From Pantoea sp. CCBC3-3-1 (GTDB lineage: Bacteria; Pseudomonadota; Gammaproteobacteria; Enterobacterales; Enterobacteriaceae), in assembly GCF_007981265.1 (NCBI RefSeq), contig NZ_CP034363.1, positions 3,100,001-3,164,000 on the forward strand: a stretch of DNA of 64,000 bases, in the 5' to 3' direction. The translations under genes were made by a program, and so were the position numbers. This document shows, one piece after another, positions 46,736-61,381 of this stretch (positions are counted from its first letter, which is position 1; every line of letters begins with the position of its first letter). Below the pieces are notes generated by a model, which ran no database searches, had not been told where the DNA came from, and saw nothing but the letters and a program-made list of their open reading frames with translations.

Positions 46736-48097
46736 TTACATTGGCTCTTCAGTCCACTGCGGGACCGGCTTGCGGAAGCGGTGCGTAACAACAGCCAGAT
46801 AAACCAGGCCGATGGCACCCCAAACCAGGCCGAGGATCATCGAACTCTCTTCCAGGTTAATCCACAATGCACCCACTGTCAGTGCGCCACACAGCGGCAG
46901 CAGCAGGAAGTTGATGTTGTCTTTCAGCGTCTTGTTACGGCCTTCGCGGATCCAGAACTGCGAAATCACCGACAGGTTAACAAAGGTAAACGCCACCAGC
47001 GCACCAAAGTTAATCAACGCCGTTGCCGTGACCAGGTCGAAGCTGATTGCAGACAGCGCGACCACGCCGACCAGCAGTACGTTCAGTGCCGGCGTGCGCC
47101 ATTTCGGGTGGACGTAGCCGAAGAAACGCTCCGGGAACACGCCATCACGGCCCATTACATACATCAGACGAGAGACGCCAGCATGTGCGGCCATACCTGA
47201 AGCCAGTACGGTGATACAGGAGAAAATCAGAATGCCGAACTGGAAGGTTTTACCCGCCACGTAAAGCATGATTTCCGGCTGCGATGCATCTGGATCTTTG
47301 AAACGTGAAATGTCCGGGAAATAGAGCTGTAAGAAATAGGACACCACAATAAAGATCACGCCACCAATCAGGGCAGTCAGGAAAATCGCTTTCGGGATGA
47401 CGCGGCCTGCGTCTTTCGTCTCTTCAGACAGCGAGCTGATGCCGTCAAAACCGAGGAACGAGAAGCACAGAATCGTCGCACCGGTAATCATTGGCACAAC
47501 CTGCGCGTGTTCAGACCAGAAAGGTTTGCTGCTCGCCAGCGTACCCGCGCCTTCTCCATGGCTGACGCCATAAATCACCATACCGGTGATAGCGATCATC
47601 ACCGCCATTTGCAGCACAACAATGATGCTGTTGAAATTGGCGACGGTTTTAATGCCTTTCAGGTTGGAAAGCGTCATAAAACCAACCAGTAATACCACGA
47701 AGATCCAGGAAGGAACGCCGGGCACCAGGGCTTCAAAATAAATTTTTGCCAGCAGGATATTGATCATCGGCATGATCAGATAATCGAGCAGCGACGACCA
47801 GCCAACCATAAACCCAACGTGTGGGCTGATTGCTTTCTGGGCGTACGTGTAGGCCGAGCCAGCAGACGGGAAGCGGCGTACCAGCTTGCCATAGCTCAGC
47901 GCAGTAAACAGGATCGCAATGAGAGCAAACGCGTAAGCCGTGGCTACGTGACCGTCGGTCAGGCCAGAGACGATGCCAAAGGTATCAAACAGGGTCATTG
48001 GCTGCATATAAGCCAGGCCCATCATGACTACAGGCATCAAAGTTAGCGTTTTTTTCAGGTGCGGACGTGCCGCAGAGGTCTGGGTATTATGCGACAT
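46736..48097 (-). CDS. plaP: Putrescine importer PlaP
   Basis: A 453-aa APC-family transporter with 12 predicted helices, very close to E. coli PlaP/YeeF (452 aa): [65 protein letters not shown] and [37 protein letters not shown]. It imports putrescine at low affinity using proton symport. The related PuuP is about half as similar in the N-terminal part. In this genome it stands directly beside puuA, so it may feed the puu pathway. Confidence 0.95.
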   Translation of the reverse strand: MSHNTQTSAARPHLKKTLTLMPVVMMGLAYMQPMTLFDTFGIVSGLTDGHVATAYAFALIAILFTALSYGKLVRRFPSAGSAYTYAQKAISPHVGFMVGWSSLLDYLIMPMINILLAKIYFEALVPGVPSWIFVVLLVGFMTLSNLKGIKTVANFNSIIVVLQMAVMIAITGMVIYGVSHGEGAGTLASSKPFWSEHAQVVPMITGATILCFSFLGFDGISSLSEETKDAGRVIPKAIFLTALIGGVIFIVVSYFLQLYFPDISRFKDPDASQPEIMLYVAGKTFQFGILIFSCITVLASGMAAHAGVSRLMYVMGRDGVFPERFFGYVHPKWRTPALNVLLVGVVALSAISFDLVTATALINFGALVAFTFVNLSVISQFWIREGRNKTLKDNINFLLLPLCGALTVGALWINLEESSMILGLVWGAIGLVYLAVVTHRFRKPVPQWTEEPM

Positions 48098-48374
48098 GAT
48101 TCAGCCTCCCCATAGCGTCAACCTTTCTGGGTTGAACCACAGGGAAACTTCGCGTCGTGCGAACATTTTTCTTAATCGGGGTAACAGACTGGCAGGCAGG
48201 TATGAAGGTGAAACCTGCAACGGCGCCGTAGTCATCGCGAAGGTGCTGCCCGGCTGCGACCGGAGAAATAAAGTGTTGCCCCATCGTTCTTTTCCTCAAC
48301 ATGACACGAATGTGTGTAAAAAGTGTATCTATCCGGTTTTAAACCGGCCTCTTTGGCAAAAGTTTTTTTCTGGC
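48098..48374. other. Upstream region of plaP
   Basis: Non-coding DNA carrying the plaP promoter region. A 71-codon minus-strand frame (48087-48302) has no recognisable match and overlaps the plaP start, so it is not called. No other feature seen. Confidence 0.4.
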
Positions 48375-48408
48375 AAAAAAAATAACCGACGCACAAAGGC
48401 GACGGTTA
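48375..48408 (-). terminator. Terminator between puuA and plaP
   Basis: On the minus strand, a stem of 9 pairs with one mismatch (TAACCGTCGC/GCGTCGGTTA) and a 6-nt loop is followed by eight T residues. It lies about 205 nt beyond the puuA stop and separates puuA from plaP. The interval 48409-48613 holds nothing else that I recognise. Confidence 0.75.
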
Positions 48409-48613
48409 GTTCATTTTTCAGGGGACGTATTTTGCCCTGGCTGATGGCCTTGTGACAAGTAGTTAAGTCCTTCAGCAACAATTTCTTTACTGAATGGGAC
48501 TGAATAAGGCCGTTTTGCCTGCTTCAGCGCCGAATCTGATACCCTAAAATTCCAGACTTAACCCGTCACAGCGGCAGATCCAGCCCATTACAGTAGCCAG
48601 TCACCTGATTTTT

Positions 48614-50029
48614 TCAGGCGTTTTTCAGCATCCAGTCAATTTCCGTGGCGGTAATCAACCGCTCGAAATGCATCATTTCATGGTGTTTACATCGGTGCCA
48701 GACAAAGCCAAAGCGTTCACCCAGCATTTTTTGCAGCGCAGGACTGTGAGCAAATTCATACAGCGCATCGCTCTGGCGGATCGGCAAAGGATTTCCTTCG
48801 GCCTGATGCCCGTTGCCCTGCACTGCCGGTGGAAGAGGTAAAGCAGTATCAATGCCATGCAGCATTCCCGCAACGACGGCTGCTACCACCAGATACGGAT
48901 TAGCATCGGCTCCCGCAACACGGTATTCCACCCGATGGTTTTCCGCTTCACCACAGGGAATACGCAGCGCAACGGTGCGGTTGTTATGCCCCCATGAAGC
49001 CTGCAACGGTACAAACGCCTCCGGCAGAAAACGGCGATACGCATTTACATTCGGTGCCAATAGCGCCATAGACGCGGGCATCAGATCGATCATGCCCGCC
49101 AGCACCCGTTTCAATAAAGGCGAATCGCTGCCGTCATCGCTGATAAAAGCGTTGCGATCGGCGGCGTCGAGCATGCTGACATGCACATGCATACCGCTTC
49201 CGGCATATTCCTCATAAGGTTTTGCCATAAAGGTGGCGTTCATGCCGTGAGTTTCGGCAACCTGGCGGATAAGACGTTTGAGTTGAATGGCGTGGTCACA
49301 GGCGCTGAGGATATTGCGGGTATGATGCAGGTTGATTTCAAACTGTCCTGGCGACGCTTCGGCCAGCGCACCGTCGGTGGGAATGCCCTGCTTTCGCGCC
49401 AGTTCTTCAATATCGCTGAGCACTTCAGCAAAGCAGTCGAGGTTATCCACTGAATAAACCTGACTCTGCATATTGCGCTCGTCGCTGCCTGGCGTGCATG
49501 GGGGCTGAATATAGCCCTCCGCGTCTCGTTTTTTATCGACCAGATAGAACTCCAACTCTACCGCTACCACCGGAAAAAGCCCTCGATTGCGTAACTGCTG
49601 CCAGAGGTGATTCAGTACGTTCCGGGGTTCAACGTCAAAGGGAGTACCATCTTGATTGCGCATGGTGAGTAACACCTGCGCCAGATGCTGGGGATCGGCG
49701 GCAGAAGGGATCAGCGTGCCCTCAACCGGGACGCATATATTATCAGGCTCGCCCAGCGCCTGACCTAAACCCGCTTCCTCTACCGTGTTACCCAGGATAT
49801 CCATGGCGAACACCGAAGCAGGGAAATAACAGCCTTTTTCCAGTCGGGCCAGACTGGTGACGGGAATGCGCTTGCCGCGAAAAACACCGTTTAAATCATT
49901 AAGGAGAATATCAACAAATTGCGTTTGAGGATGGCGTTCCAGATAAGCCTGCACTTCATGCTGGAACGCGCTGGTTCGCTGCTCTTCACTGTGCCTCGTG
50001 AAGTCTTCTACTTCGACGATATTGGTCAT
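48614..50029 (-). CDS. puuA: Gamma-glutamylputrescine synthetase PuuA
   Basis: A 471-aa glutamine-synthetase-family enzyme joining glutamate to putrescine with ATP, the first step of the Puu pathway. It aligns end to end with E. coli PuuA (472 aa): NIVEVEDF, LNDLNGVFRGKRIPV, EKGCYFPASVFAMDILGNTVEEAG, EASPGQFEINL, AKPYEEYAGSGMHVHVSM, NNRTVALRIPCG, EYRVAGADANPYL and EIDWMLKNA. It is divergent from puuD across about 230 bp with candidate PuuR sites. Confidence 0.96.
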   Translation of the reverse strand: MTNIVEVEDFTRHSEEQRTSAFQHEVQAYLERHPQTQFVDILLNDLNGVFRGKRIPVTSLARLEKGCYFPASVFAMDILGNTVEEAGLGQALGEPDNICVPVEGTLIPSAADPQHLAQVLLTMRNQDGTPFDVEPRNVLNHLWQQLRNRGLFPVVAVELEFYLVDKKRDAEGYIQPPCTPGSDERNMQSQVYSVDNLDCFAEVLSDIEELARKQGIPTDGALAEASPGQFEINLHHTRNILSACDHAIQLKRLIRQVAETHGMNATFMAKPYEEYAGSGMHVHVSMLDAADRNAFISDDGSDSPLLKRVLAGMIDLMPASMALLAPNVNAYRRFLPEAFVPLQASWGHNNRTVALRIPCGEAENHRVEYRVAGADANPYLVVAAVVAGMLHGIDTALPLPPAVQGNGHQAEGNPLPIRQSDALYEFAHSPALQKMLGERFGFVWHRCKHHEMMHFERLITATEIDWMLKNA

Positions 50030-50063
50030 AGTGCCACCCGCCTTCGTTCAGTTCAGTAAACGT

Positions 50064-50078
50064 TGTTCGAAATAACAG
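50064..50078 (-). promoter_or_regulatory. Weak PuuR-like site upstream of puuA
   Basis: On the minus strand the 15-mer ends in CGAACA and matches about 8 of 15 bases of the E. coli PuuR operator as I recall it (AAAATATAATGAACA). It lies 35 bp before puuA. This is low confidence. Confidence 0.25.
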
Positions 50079-50225
50079 CCACATTTCTAACATAGCGCCA
50101 ACATTATCCCCCTGCAAATGTTACGTGATGTTTATTTTTACAGCAAAAATCCGTTTGAATAACCATCAGCGGGTTGCTAGATTGAATTTTGCTGGGCAAA
50201 AACGCGCCGCTGGCGTCTTTTTCGG

Positions 50226-50240
50226 TTGATATACTGAACA
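50226..50240 (+). promoter_or_regulatory. Candidate PuuR operator upstream of puuD
   Basis: TTGATATACTGAACA matches the PuuR operator consensus recalled from E. coli (AAAATATAATGAACA) at 11 of 15 positions, including the full TGAACA end. It ends 17 nt before puuD, where a bound repressor would block the start of puuD-puuR-puuB. Confidence 0.5.
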
Positions 50241-50257
50241 GGTCGGGGAAGAACGGA

Positions 50258-51022
50258 ATGGGCAATATATTTAACAAGCCATTGATTGGCGTAGTAATGT
50301 GTCAGAAAGATTTCGGCGGCCATCCCACGCAGACAGTACAGAATAAATACCTTGATGCGGTGCTGGCCGCAGGCGGCGTTCCTCTGGCTTTACCTCATCA
50401 TCTGATAAGCTCAGACGATCTATTAGAAAGTGCTATGGCTCCTCTGGCCGGCATTTTACTTACCGGCAGCACCAGCAATATTGAACCTCATCACTATGGC
50501 GAGACGGGGACGGAAACGGATGCCGATGCGGGACGCGACAGGCTGGCTTTTACGCTTATTCAAAAAGCCATCACCCGAAGACTGCCGCTGCTGGCTATTT
50601 GTCGGGGCTTGCAGGAACTGGTGGTCGCCACAGGCGGAACGCTGCATCGTCAGGTACAAAGCGTTGCCGGTTTTCAGGACCACCGTGAGGATAAACATGT
50701 ATCGCTGGCGGAACAGTATGCGCCGGCTCATGAGGCGATTGTCGAGCCAGGCGGCCTGCTTTCTGAGCTGGTTGACGGCGCAACAATATTCCGCGTTAAC
50801 TCGCTGCACCAGCAAGGGATCCGCTCCCTGGGTTCTGTACTGCGTATTGAGGCGCGCGCGTCCGATGGCCTGATTGAAGCCGTCAGCCTGAAACAGCATC
50901 CTTTTGCGCTGGCCGTGCAATGGCACCCGGAATGGCAAAGTGAAGCATCCCTTTCCTCCCGTCAGATATTTGCGGGTTTTGTTCATGCCTGTCTTCAGCA
51001 TCACCAGGAGATACGGCGATGA
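50258..51022 (+). CDS. puuD: Gamma-glutamyl-GABA hydrolase PuuD
   Basis: A 254-aa class I amidotransferase-like hydrolase (E. coli also 254 aa) releasing GABA from gamma-glutamyl-GABA. The nucleophile Cys is in AICRGLQELVVATGG, and the catalytic His/Glu are in VQWHPEW. ATG 50258 aligns with the E. coli start; the open frame upstream to 50189 is not conserved. It overlaps puuR by four bases. Confidence 0.95.
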   Translation: MGNIFNKPLIGVVMCQKDFGGHPTQTVQNKYLDAVLAAGGVPLALPHHLISSDDLLESAMAPLAGILLTGSTSNIEPHHYGETGTETDADAGRDRLAFTLIQKAITRRLPLLAICRGLQELVVATGGTLHRQVQSVAGFQDHREDKHVSLAEQYAPAHEAIVEPGGLLSELVDGATIFRVNSLHQQGIRSLGSVLRIEARASDGLIEAVSLKQHPFALAVQWHPEWQSEASLSSRQIFAGFVHACLQHHQEIRR

Positions 51023-51570
51023 ACGAAAGTGCACCCGGCCGCCGTTTATCAGAAATCCGCCATCAAATGGGCATGTCACAACGACGCGTCGCGGAGCTTT
51101 CGGGCCTGACGCACAGCGCAATCAGCACCATCGAACAGGACAAAGTCAGTCCGGCAGTCAGTACGTTACAAAAATTGCTGAAGGTTTACGGTCTCTCTCT
51201 TTCCGAGTTTTTCTCGGAGCCGGTAACCGTAGCTGAACCCAAAGTGGTGCTTGAGCCTGATGAGCTGATCGAGATTGGCAGTCAGGGCGTCTCGCTGCGT
51301 TTGATTCACAACGGCAGTCCACAGCGAACCCTTGCGATGCTGCTGGAAACGTATCAGCCCGGTACGACGACCGGCGAAAAAATCCGCCATCAGGGAGAAG
51401 AATCCGGCACGCTGCTGGAGGGGGAAATAACCCTGACCATCAGTGGACAAAGTTATCATCTGCATGCCGGGCAGAGCTATGTCATTAACACCGGCCATCC
51501 TCACAGCTTTACCAATTCTTCCGCGCAGCAGTGCCGTATTGTCAGCGCGCATACCCCGGCCACCTTTTAA
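51019..51570 (+). CDS. puuR: Putrescine-responsive repressor PuuR
   Basis: A 183-aa regulator (E. coli 185 aa) with an N-terminal XRE-type helix-turn-helix (RRLSEIRHQMGMSQRRVAELSGLTHSAISTIEQ) and a C-terminal cupin domain (HQGEESGTLLEGEITLTISG...YVINTGHPHSFTN) expected to sense putrescine. In E. coli it represses puuA and puuDRCBE. It is translationally coupled to puuD. Candidate operators lie in the puuA-puuD gap. Confidence 0.95.
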   Translation: MNESAPGRRLSEIRHQMGMSQRRVAELSGLTHSAISTIEQDKVSPAVSTLQKLLKVYGLSLSEFFSEPVTVAEPKVVLEPDELIEIGSQGVSLRLIHNGSPQRTLAMLLETYQPGTTTGEKIRHQGEESGTLLEGEITLTISGQSYHLHAGQSYVINTGHPHSFTNSSAQQCRIVSAHTPATF

Positions 51571-51590
51571 TGGCGTTTCAGGAGGGAGTT

Positions 51591-52868
51591 ATGGAACATG
51601 TGCAGAGTTATTATGCCGCCTCGGTTAATCCTCACGCTCCCTGGCCACAGCTTAATGACAGTATTCAGTGTGATGTTTGCATTATCGGCGGCGGCTTCAC
51701 CGGCCTCTCATCGGCGCTTTACCTGACCGAAGCGGGCTTTGACGTGGTGGTGCTTGAAGCGGCCAGGGTCGGTTTTGGCGCCAGCGGCCGTAACGGCGGT
51801 CAGGTCGTCAACTCTTACAGCCGTGATGTGGATGTTATTGAGCAGCGCTACGGCAAAGAGAGCGCGCAGCTGTTGGGCAGCATGATGTTTGAAGGGGCAG
51901 CGGTGATCCGCGACCGTATCGATCGCTATGCTATCGCCTGCGATTATCGGCCCGGCGGCATTTTCGCTGCGCTGAACGGCCGTCAGCTGCACCACCTTCA
52001 GGCGCAGCGTAAGCGCTGGCAGCAATATGGTAACCATCAGTTAGAGATGCTGGATCGGTCGGGCATGATGCGGGAAATCGCCAGCGAACGGTATATTGGC
52101 GGCCTGCTGGATCATAGCGGCGGCCATTTGCATCCGTTGAATCTGGCGCTTGGGGAGGCAGAAGCGATTCGCCGGCACGGCGGACGCATTTATGAAAAAT
52201 CCGAGGTGACTTCCGTGCAGTACGGTTCGCCGCATCAGGTGACGACGGCCACAGGCAACGTCTCGGCAAAATATCTGATTTTTGCCGGTAATGCCTATTT
52301 AGCCCCCCATCTGGAACCGAGGCTGTCACGAAAAAGCATTCCCTGTGGCTCGCAGATTATTACCACCGAGCCGCTTTCAGCAGATAAAGCCCTTGCGCTG
52401 TTGCCGAACAATCGCTGCGTGGAAGATTGTAATTATCTGCTGGATTATTACCGGCTTACTGCTGATAACCGCCTGCTGTATGGCGGCGGGGTCATTTATG
52501 GCGCGCGCGAACCGGGCGATATCAAAGAGCTGATCCGGCCGAAGCTGCTCAAAACCTTCCCACAGCTGGCGGGCGTGAAATTTGACTACGCCTGGAGCGG
52601 TAATTTCCTGCTGACGCTGTCCCGAATGCCGCAAATTGGCCGGCTGGAAAACGGGGTTTACTACATGCAGGGCGACAGCGGGCATGGCGTCACCTTTACC
52701 CATCTGGCCGGCAAACTGATTCTGGAAGCGCTGAAGGGCAATCCGGCACGCTATGATGCTTTCGCCAAACTGCCGCATCTGCCCTTCCCCGGCGGCCGAC
52801 GCCTTGGTGTGCCTTTAACCGCTATCGGCGCGGCCTGGTATGCGCTGAGGGATCGGTTAGGGGTTTAG
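51591..52868 (+). CDS. puuB: Gamma-glutamylputrescine oxidase PuuB
   Basis: A 425-aa DAO-type FAD flavoprotein (E. coli 426 aa). The N-terminal dinucleotide fold is CDVCIIGGGFTGLSSALYLTEAGFDVVVLEA, with ASGRNGGQVVNSY following; the C-terminal GDSGHGVTFTHLAGKLI closes the flavin site. It oxidises gamma-glutamylputrescine to the aldehyde. An AGGAGGG site precedes ATG 51591. In E. coli puuC lies between puuR and puuB; here only 20 nt separate puuR and puuB, and puuC is absent. Confidence 0.95.
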   Translation: MEHVQSYYAASVNPHAPWPQLNDSIQCDVCIIGGGFTGLSSALYLTEAGFDVVVLEAARVGFGASGRNGGQVVNSYSRDVDVIEQRYGKESAQLLGSMMFEGAAVIRDRIDRYAIACDYRPGGIFAALNGRQLHHLQAQRKRWQQYGNHQLEMLDRSGMMREIASERYIGGLLDHSGGHLHPLNLALGEAEAIRRHGGRIYEKSEVTSVQYGSPHQVTTATGNVSAKYLIFAGNAYLAPHLEPRLSRKSIPCGSQIITTEPLSADKALALLPNNRCVEDCNYLLDYYRLTADNRLLYGGGVIYGAREPGDIKELIRPKLLKTFPQLAGVKFDYAWSGNFLLTLSRMPQIGRLENGVYYMQGDSGHGVTFTHLAGKLILEALKGNPARYDAFAKLPHLPFPGGRRLGVPLTAIGAAWYALRDRLGV

Positions 52869-52875
52869 CTCACTT

Positions 52876-53703
52876 TTATTGCAGCGGCATCTTCGCAGGG
52901 TTCGGATAGCGATAGGTAAACCCCAGCTCATCGCAGATTTTACTGCCGTCGATAATTTTGCCGCCTGAAGCGCTCTCTTCCGCCCGGAAAGTGGGCGGCG
53001 TAAGACCCAGCTGTCGTGCCACTGCCGGATAAAACACCTCACGGGACGGATGCTCAGACGCGCTCAGGTTATAAACATGTCCACCTTCGGGCTGTTGCAA
53101 CAGCAGCGTTATGGCTGCAATCACATCTTCCAGATGCACCAGATTTACGCCGTGCCCGCCATCCGCCAGGTCAGTTTTTCCTGCCAGAAAACGGCCCGGA
53201 TGACGTTCTGGCCCTACCAGCCCTGAAAGTCGCAGAATATCAACCGACGTATTGGGCAACTGATGCAGCCAGTTCTCCAGCTCCACCAGCGTCTTGCCTG
53301 CAATGGTGACCGGCTCAAGCGGGCTGCTTTCGGTCATTGCCCCCGATCCACCGCCGTAAACAGAGGTGGAACTGGTAAAAATAATGCGGGAGATGTTAGC
53401 GGCCAGCGCGCTGTCGACGATTTGCTGCACCGCCTGCAAATAATTTTCGCCCCCTTCTGCGGTGCGGCTGGCAGGTAACGTAATCACCAGCGCATCCACG
53501 TCGAGCAGTTCACTGAGATCGTCCGCGTCGCATACCATGTCCGGCGTCAGCGTCAGGCAGTAGCTTTCCAGCCCGCACATGCGCGCAGCGTCCACACCAT
53601 CCTGCGTGGTTTTGCTTCCGGTCACCTGCCATCCTTTCGCGGCTAGCGACAGCCCTAACGGCATGCCCAGCCAGCCCAAACCCACTATTGCCACTCTGTT
53701 CAT
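52876..53703 (-). CDS. yeeZ: YeeZ, SDR-family NAD(P)-binding protein
   Basis: A 275-aa protein matching E. coli YeeZ (274 aa). The N-terminus RVAIVGLGWLGMPLGLSLAAKGW is a dinucleotide-binding fold; TSSTSVYGG and a ladder of epimerase-like motifs follow. It belongs to the extended SDR/NAD-dependent epimerase group, but its substrate is unknown. It lies between puuB (convergent, 7-nt gap) and the his leader, as next to hisL in E. coli. Confidence 0.93.
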   Translation of the reverse strand: MNRVAIVGLGWLGMPLGLSLAAKGWQVTGSKTTQDGVDAARMCGLESYCLTLTPDMVCDADDLSELLDVDALVITLPASRTAEGGENYLQAVQQIVDSALAANISRIIFTSSTSVYGGGSGAMTESSPLEPVTIAGKTLVELENWLHQLPNTSVDILRLSGLVGPERHPGRFLAGKTDLADGGHGVNLVHLEDVIAAITLLLQQPEGGHVYNLSASEHPSREVFYPAVARQLGLTPPTFRAEESASGGKIIDGSKICDELGFTYRYPNPAKMPLQ

Positions 53704-53811
53704 CCTTCGACTCCTGTAATCATCCGTCTCAATACCCGTAAACTACGCCAGCCGGTTTTCGGTGACAATCAGCACTTAATGAGAGAATTTTTCAACGTTG
53801 ACAAAAAAGGG

Positions 53812-53841
53812 TTGCGCCCGGCGTTTGTCCTGGGTTAGGTT
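53812..53841 (+). promoter_or_regulatory. Promoter of the histidine operon
   Basis: -35 TTGCGC (53812-53817) and -10 TAGGTT (53836-53841) are spaced by 18 bp. The -10 and spacing match the Salmonella hisG promoter (TTGCTT, TAGGTT) as I recall it. It lies about 40 bp before hisL. A TTGACA at 53798 has no good -10 at the right distance. Confidence 0.7.
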
Positions 53842-53882
53842 ATTTGTCACGAAATGAATATCCATTCATCAAAGAGAATTAT

Positions 53883-53930
53883 ATGACACGCGTTCAGTTT
53901 AACCACCATCATCACCATCACCCTGACTAG
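53883..53930 (+). CDS. hisL: his operon leader peptide HisL
   Basis: A 15-aa leader, MTRVQFNHHHHHHPD, with six consecutive histidines (E. coli has seven). Ribosome stalling at these codons when charged tRNA-His is scarce favours the antiterminator RNA form. AAAGAG lies upstream of the ATG. Confidence 0.96.
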   Translation: MTRVQFNHHHHHHPD

Positions 53931-53948
53931 TCTTTCAGGCGATGTGTG

Positions 53949-54028
53949 CTGGAAGACATTCAGGATCTTCCAGTGGTGCAGAACGCAAGAAAAGCCCCCG
54001 GAAGATCGCCTTCCGGGGGCTTTTTTTT
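53949..54028 (+). terminator. his attenuator
   Basis: Three competing structures can be read. An early stem CTGGAAGA/TCTTCCAG lies within 53949-53973. An antiterminator pairing is possible between GATCTTCC (about 53964) and GGAAGATC (54000-54007). The terminator stem GCCCCCGGAAG/CTTCCGGGGGC (53994-54020) is followed by eight T residues. This is the classical arrangement for transcription attenuation of hisGDCBHAFI. Confidence 0.93.
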
Positions 54029-54106
54029 GGATTTCAGTCCGGCCCTGATAATGGATGAGCTGTAGCCCGTTAAATCGAAGCAGACAGGAAAAGAGGATAA
54101 GTACCG

Positions 54107-55006
54107 ATGTTAGATAATACGCGTTTACGCATAGCTATGCAGAAATCCGGCCGTTTAAGCGATGAATCACGCGAACTGCTGGCCCGCTGCGGCATAAAAA
54201 TCAACCTGCAACAGCAGCGCCTGATTGCCTTCGCTGAGAATATGCCGATTGATATCCTGCGCGTGCGTGATGACGATATTCCTGGCCTGGTCATGGATGG
54301 CGTTGTCGATTTGGGCATTATCGGTGAGAACGTGCTGGAAGAAGAGCTGCTGACGCGCCGCGCTCAGGGCGAAGATCCCCGCTATTTAACGCTGCGTCGC
54401 CTCGATTTCGGTGGCTGTCGCCTCTCTCTGGCGATGTCGGTGGACGATGAATATACCGGCCCGCAGTGTTTACAAAACTCCCGTATTGCCACCTCTTATC
54501 CTCACCTGCTGAAAAAGTATCTCGACAAACAGGGCGTTAGCTTTAAATCTTGCCTGCTGAACGGTTCCGTGGAAGTCGCACCTCGCGCAGGCCTGGCCGA
54601 TGCCATCTGTGACCTGGTTTCCACCGGGGCCACGCTGGAAGCCAACGGCCTGCGTGAAGTGGAAGTGATTTACCGTTCAAAAGCCTGCCTGATCCAGCGC
54701 GATGGCGAAATGCCGGGCGCGAAACAGGAACTGATTGACAAGCTGATGACCCGCATCCAGGGCGTGATTCAGGCGCGTGAATCCAAATACATCATGCTGC
54801 ACGCACCGAGCGAGCGCCTGGAAGACATTATCTCTCTGCTGCCGGGTGCCGAGCGCCCTACCGTTCTGCCGCTGGCAGGCGATAAGAGCCGTGTGGCTAT
54901 GCACATGGTGAGCAGCGAAACGCTGTTCTGGGAAACCATGGAAAAACTGAAGGCGCTGGGTGCCAGCTCCATTCTGGTGTTGCCAATTGAGAAGATGATG
55001 GAGTAA
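54107..55006 (+). CDS. hisG: ATP phosphoribosyltransferase HisG
   Basis: A 299-aa long-form HisG that starts histidine synthesis by joining ATP and PRPP. The N-terminal [24 protein letters not shown], the PRPP loop region around [17 protein letters not shown] and the C-terminal regulatory (histidine-binding) domain are present. Length equals E. coli HisG (299). It is the first structural gene after the attenuator. Confidence 0.97.
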   Translation: MLDNTRLRIAMQKSGRLSDESRELLARCGIKINLQQQRLIAFAENMPIDILRVRDDDIPGLVMDGVVDLGIIGENVLEEELLTRRAQGEDPRYLTLRRLDFGGCRLSLAMSVDDEYTGPQCLQNSRIATSYPHLLKKYLDKQGVSFKSCLLNGSVEVAPRAGLADAICDLVSTGATLEANGLREVEVIYRSKACLIQRDGEMPGAKQELIDKLMTRIQGVIQARESKYIMLHAPSERLEDIISLLPGAERPTVLPLAGDKSRVAMHMVSSETLFWETMEKLKALGASSILVLPIEKMME

Positions 55007-55009
55007 CCG

Positions 55010-60547
<5,538 letters not shown>

Positions 60548-60554
<7 letters not shown>

Positions 60555-61159
60555 CAGAACAACAGCTGGCCCAGCTGGATTGGGTCAAAACCGACGGCAT
60601 GATGCCGGCCATTGTGCAGCACGCCGTTTCCGGCGAAGTATTGATGCACGGTTATATGAACGAGCAGGCGCTGGCTAACACGCTGGAAAGCGGCAAGGTA
60701 ACGTTCTGGTCGCGTACGAAACAGCGCTTATGGACCAAGGGCGAATCCTCGGGCCATTTCCTCAACGTGGTGAGCATCACGCCGGATTGTGATAACGATA
60801 CGCTGCTGGTGCTGGTCAATCCTGTTGGCCCGACCTGTCATCTTGGCACATCCAGCTGCTTCTCCCCGGCCGCGCCCGACTGGACTTTCCTTTACCAGCT
60901 TGAGCAGCTGCTGGCCGAACGCAAGCATGCCGATCCGAAAAGTTCTTATACCGCCAGCCTGTACGCCAGCGGCACCAAGCGCATTGCGCAGAAAGTGGGT
61001 GAAGAAGGCGTGGAAACCGCGCTGGCAGCGACCGTTAATGACCGTTTCGAGCTGACCAACGAGGCTTCCGATCTGATTTATCACCTGCTGGTGCTGCTTC
61101 AGGATCAGGATTTGAACCTGAGCGCGATTATTAATAATCTGCGCGAGCGGCATAAATAG
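60548..61159 (+). CDS. hisI: Bifunctional HisI (PRA-CH/PRA-PH)
   Basis: A 203-aa fusion of phosphoribosyl-AMP cyclohydrolase (about 1-115; [35 protein letters not shown], metal-binding DCDND) and phosphoribosyl-ATP pyrophosphatase (about 115-203; [13 protein letters not shown]). It begins with GTG 60548, overlapping hisF by seven bases, and ends the operon. Confidence 0.97.
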
Positions 61160-61240
61160 GTTTGCCTGCGAAAGTGGTGTAAAAATAAGGCTCCGGTAGG
61201 AGAAAGCCAGAATTAGAAGACCAGGCAACAGGCTGGGATC

Positions 61241-61309
61241 GGCCTTCAGGATATCAACATTGTGCTGACATGCGGCACATGCCTTGAGCTTATCAACATC
61301 CTGAAGGCC
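61241..61309. repeat. Long nested inverted repeat after hisI
   Basis: A perfect 12-bp inverted repeat GGCCTTCAGGAT (61241-61252)/ATCCTGAAGGCC (61298-61309) encloses a second stem TGTGC/GCACA and two copies of ATCAACAT. No T-run follows, so it is not a normal terminator. It may be a structured RNA, a protein-binding site or a small mobile remnant. Confidence 0.5.
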
Positions 61310-61381
61310 TTAGTTGACGCTGAAGATGTCCGAGGCATTCTTCAACTCCCCCTCAAACTGCCTCTTACTCAAGGAGAAAGC

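Noticed and set aside
48087..48302. 71-codon minus-strand frame upstream of plaP
   Set aside because: It overlaps the plaP start, has no recognisable features and no good ribosome site.
53798..53803. TTGACA as -35 of the his promoter
   Set aside because: No acceptable -10 lies 16-18 bp downstream; the TTGCGC/TAGGTT pair agrees better with the known enterobacterial his promoter.
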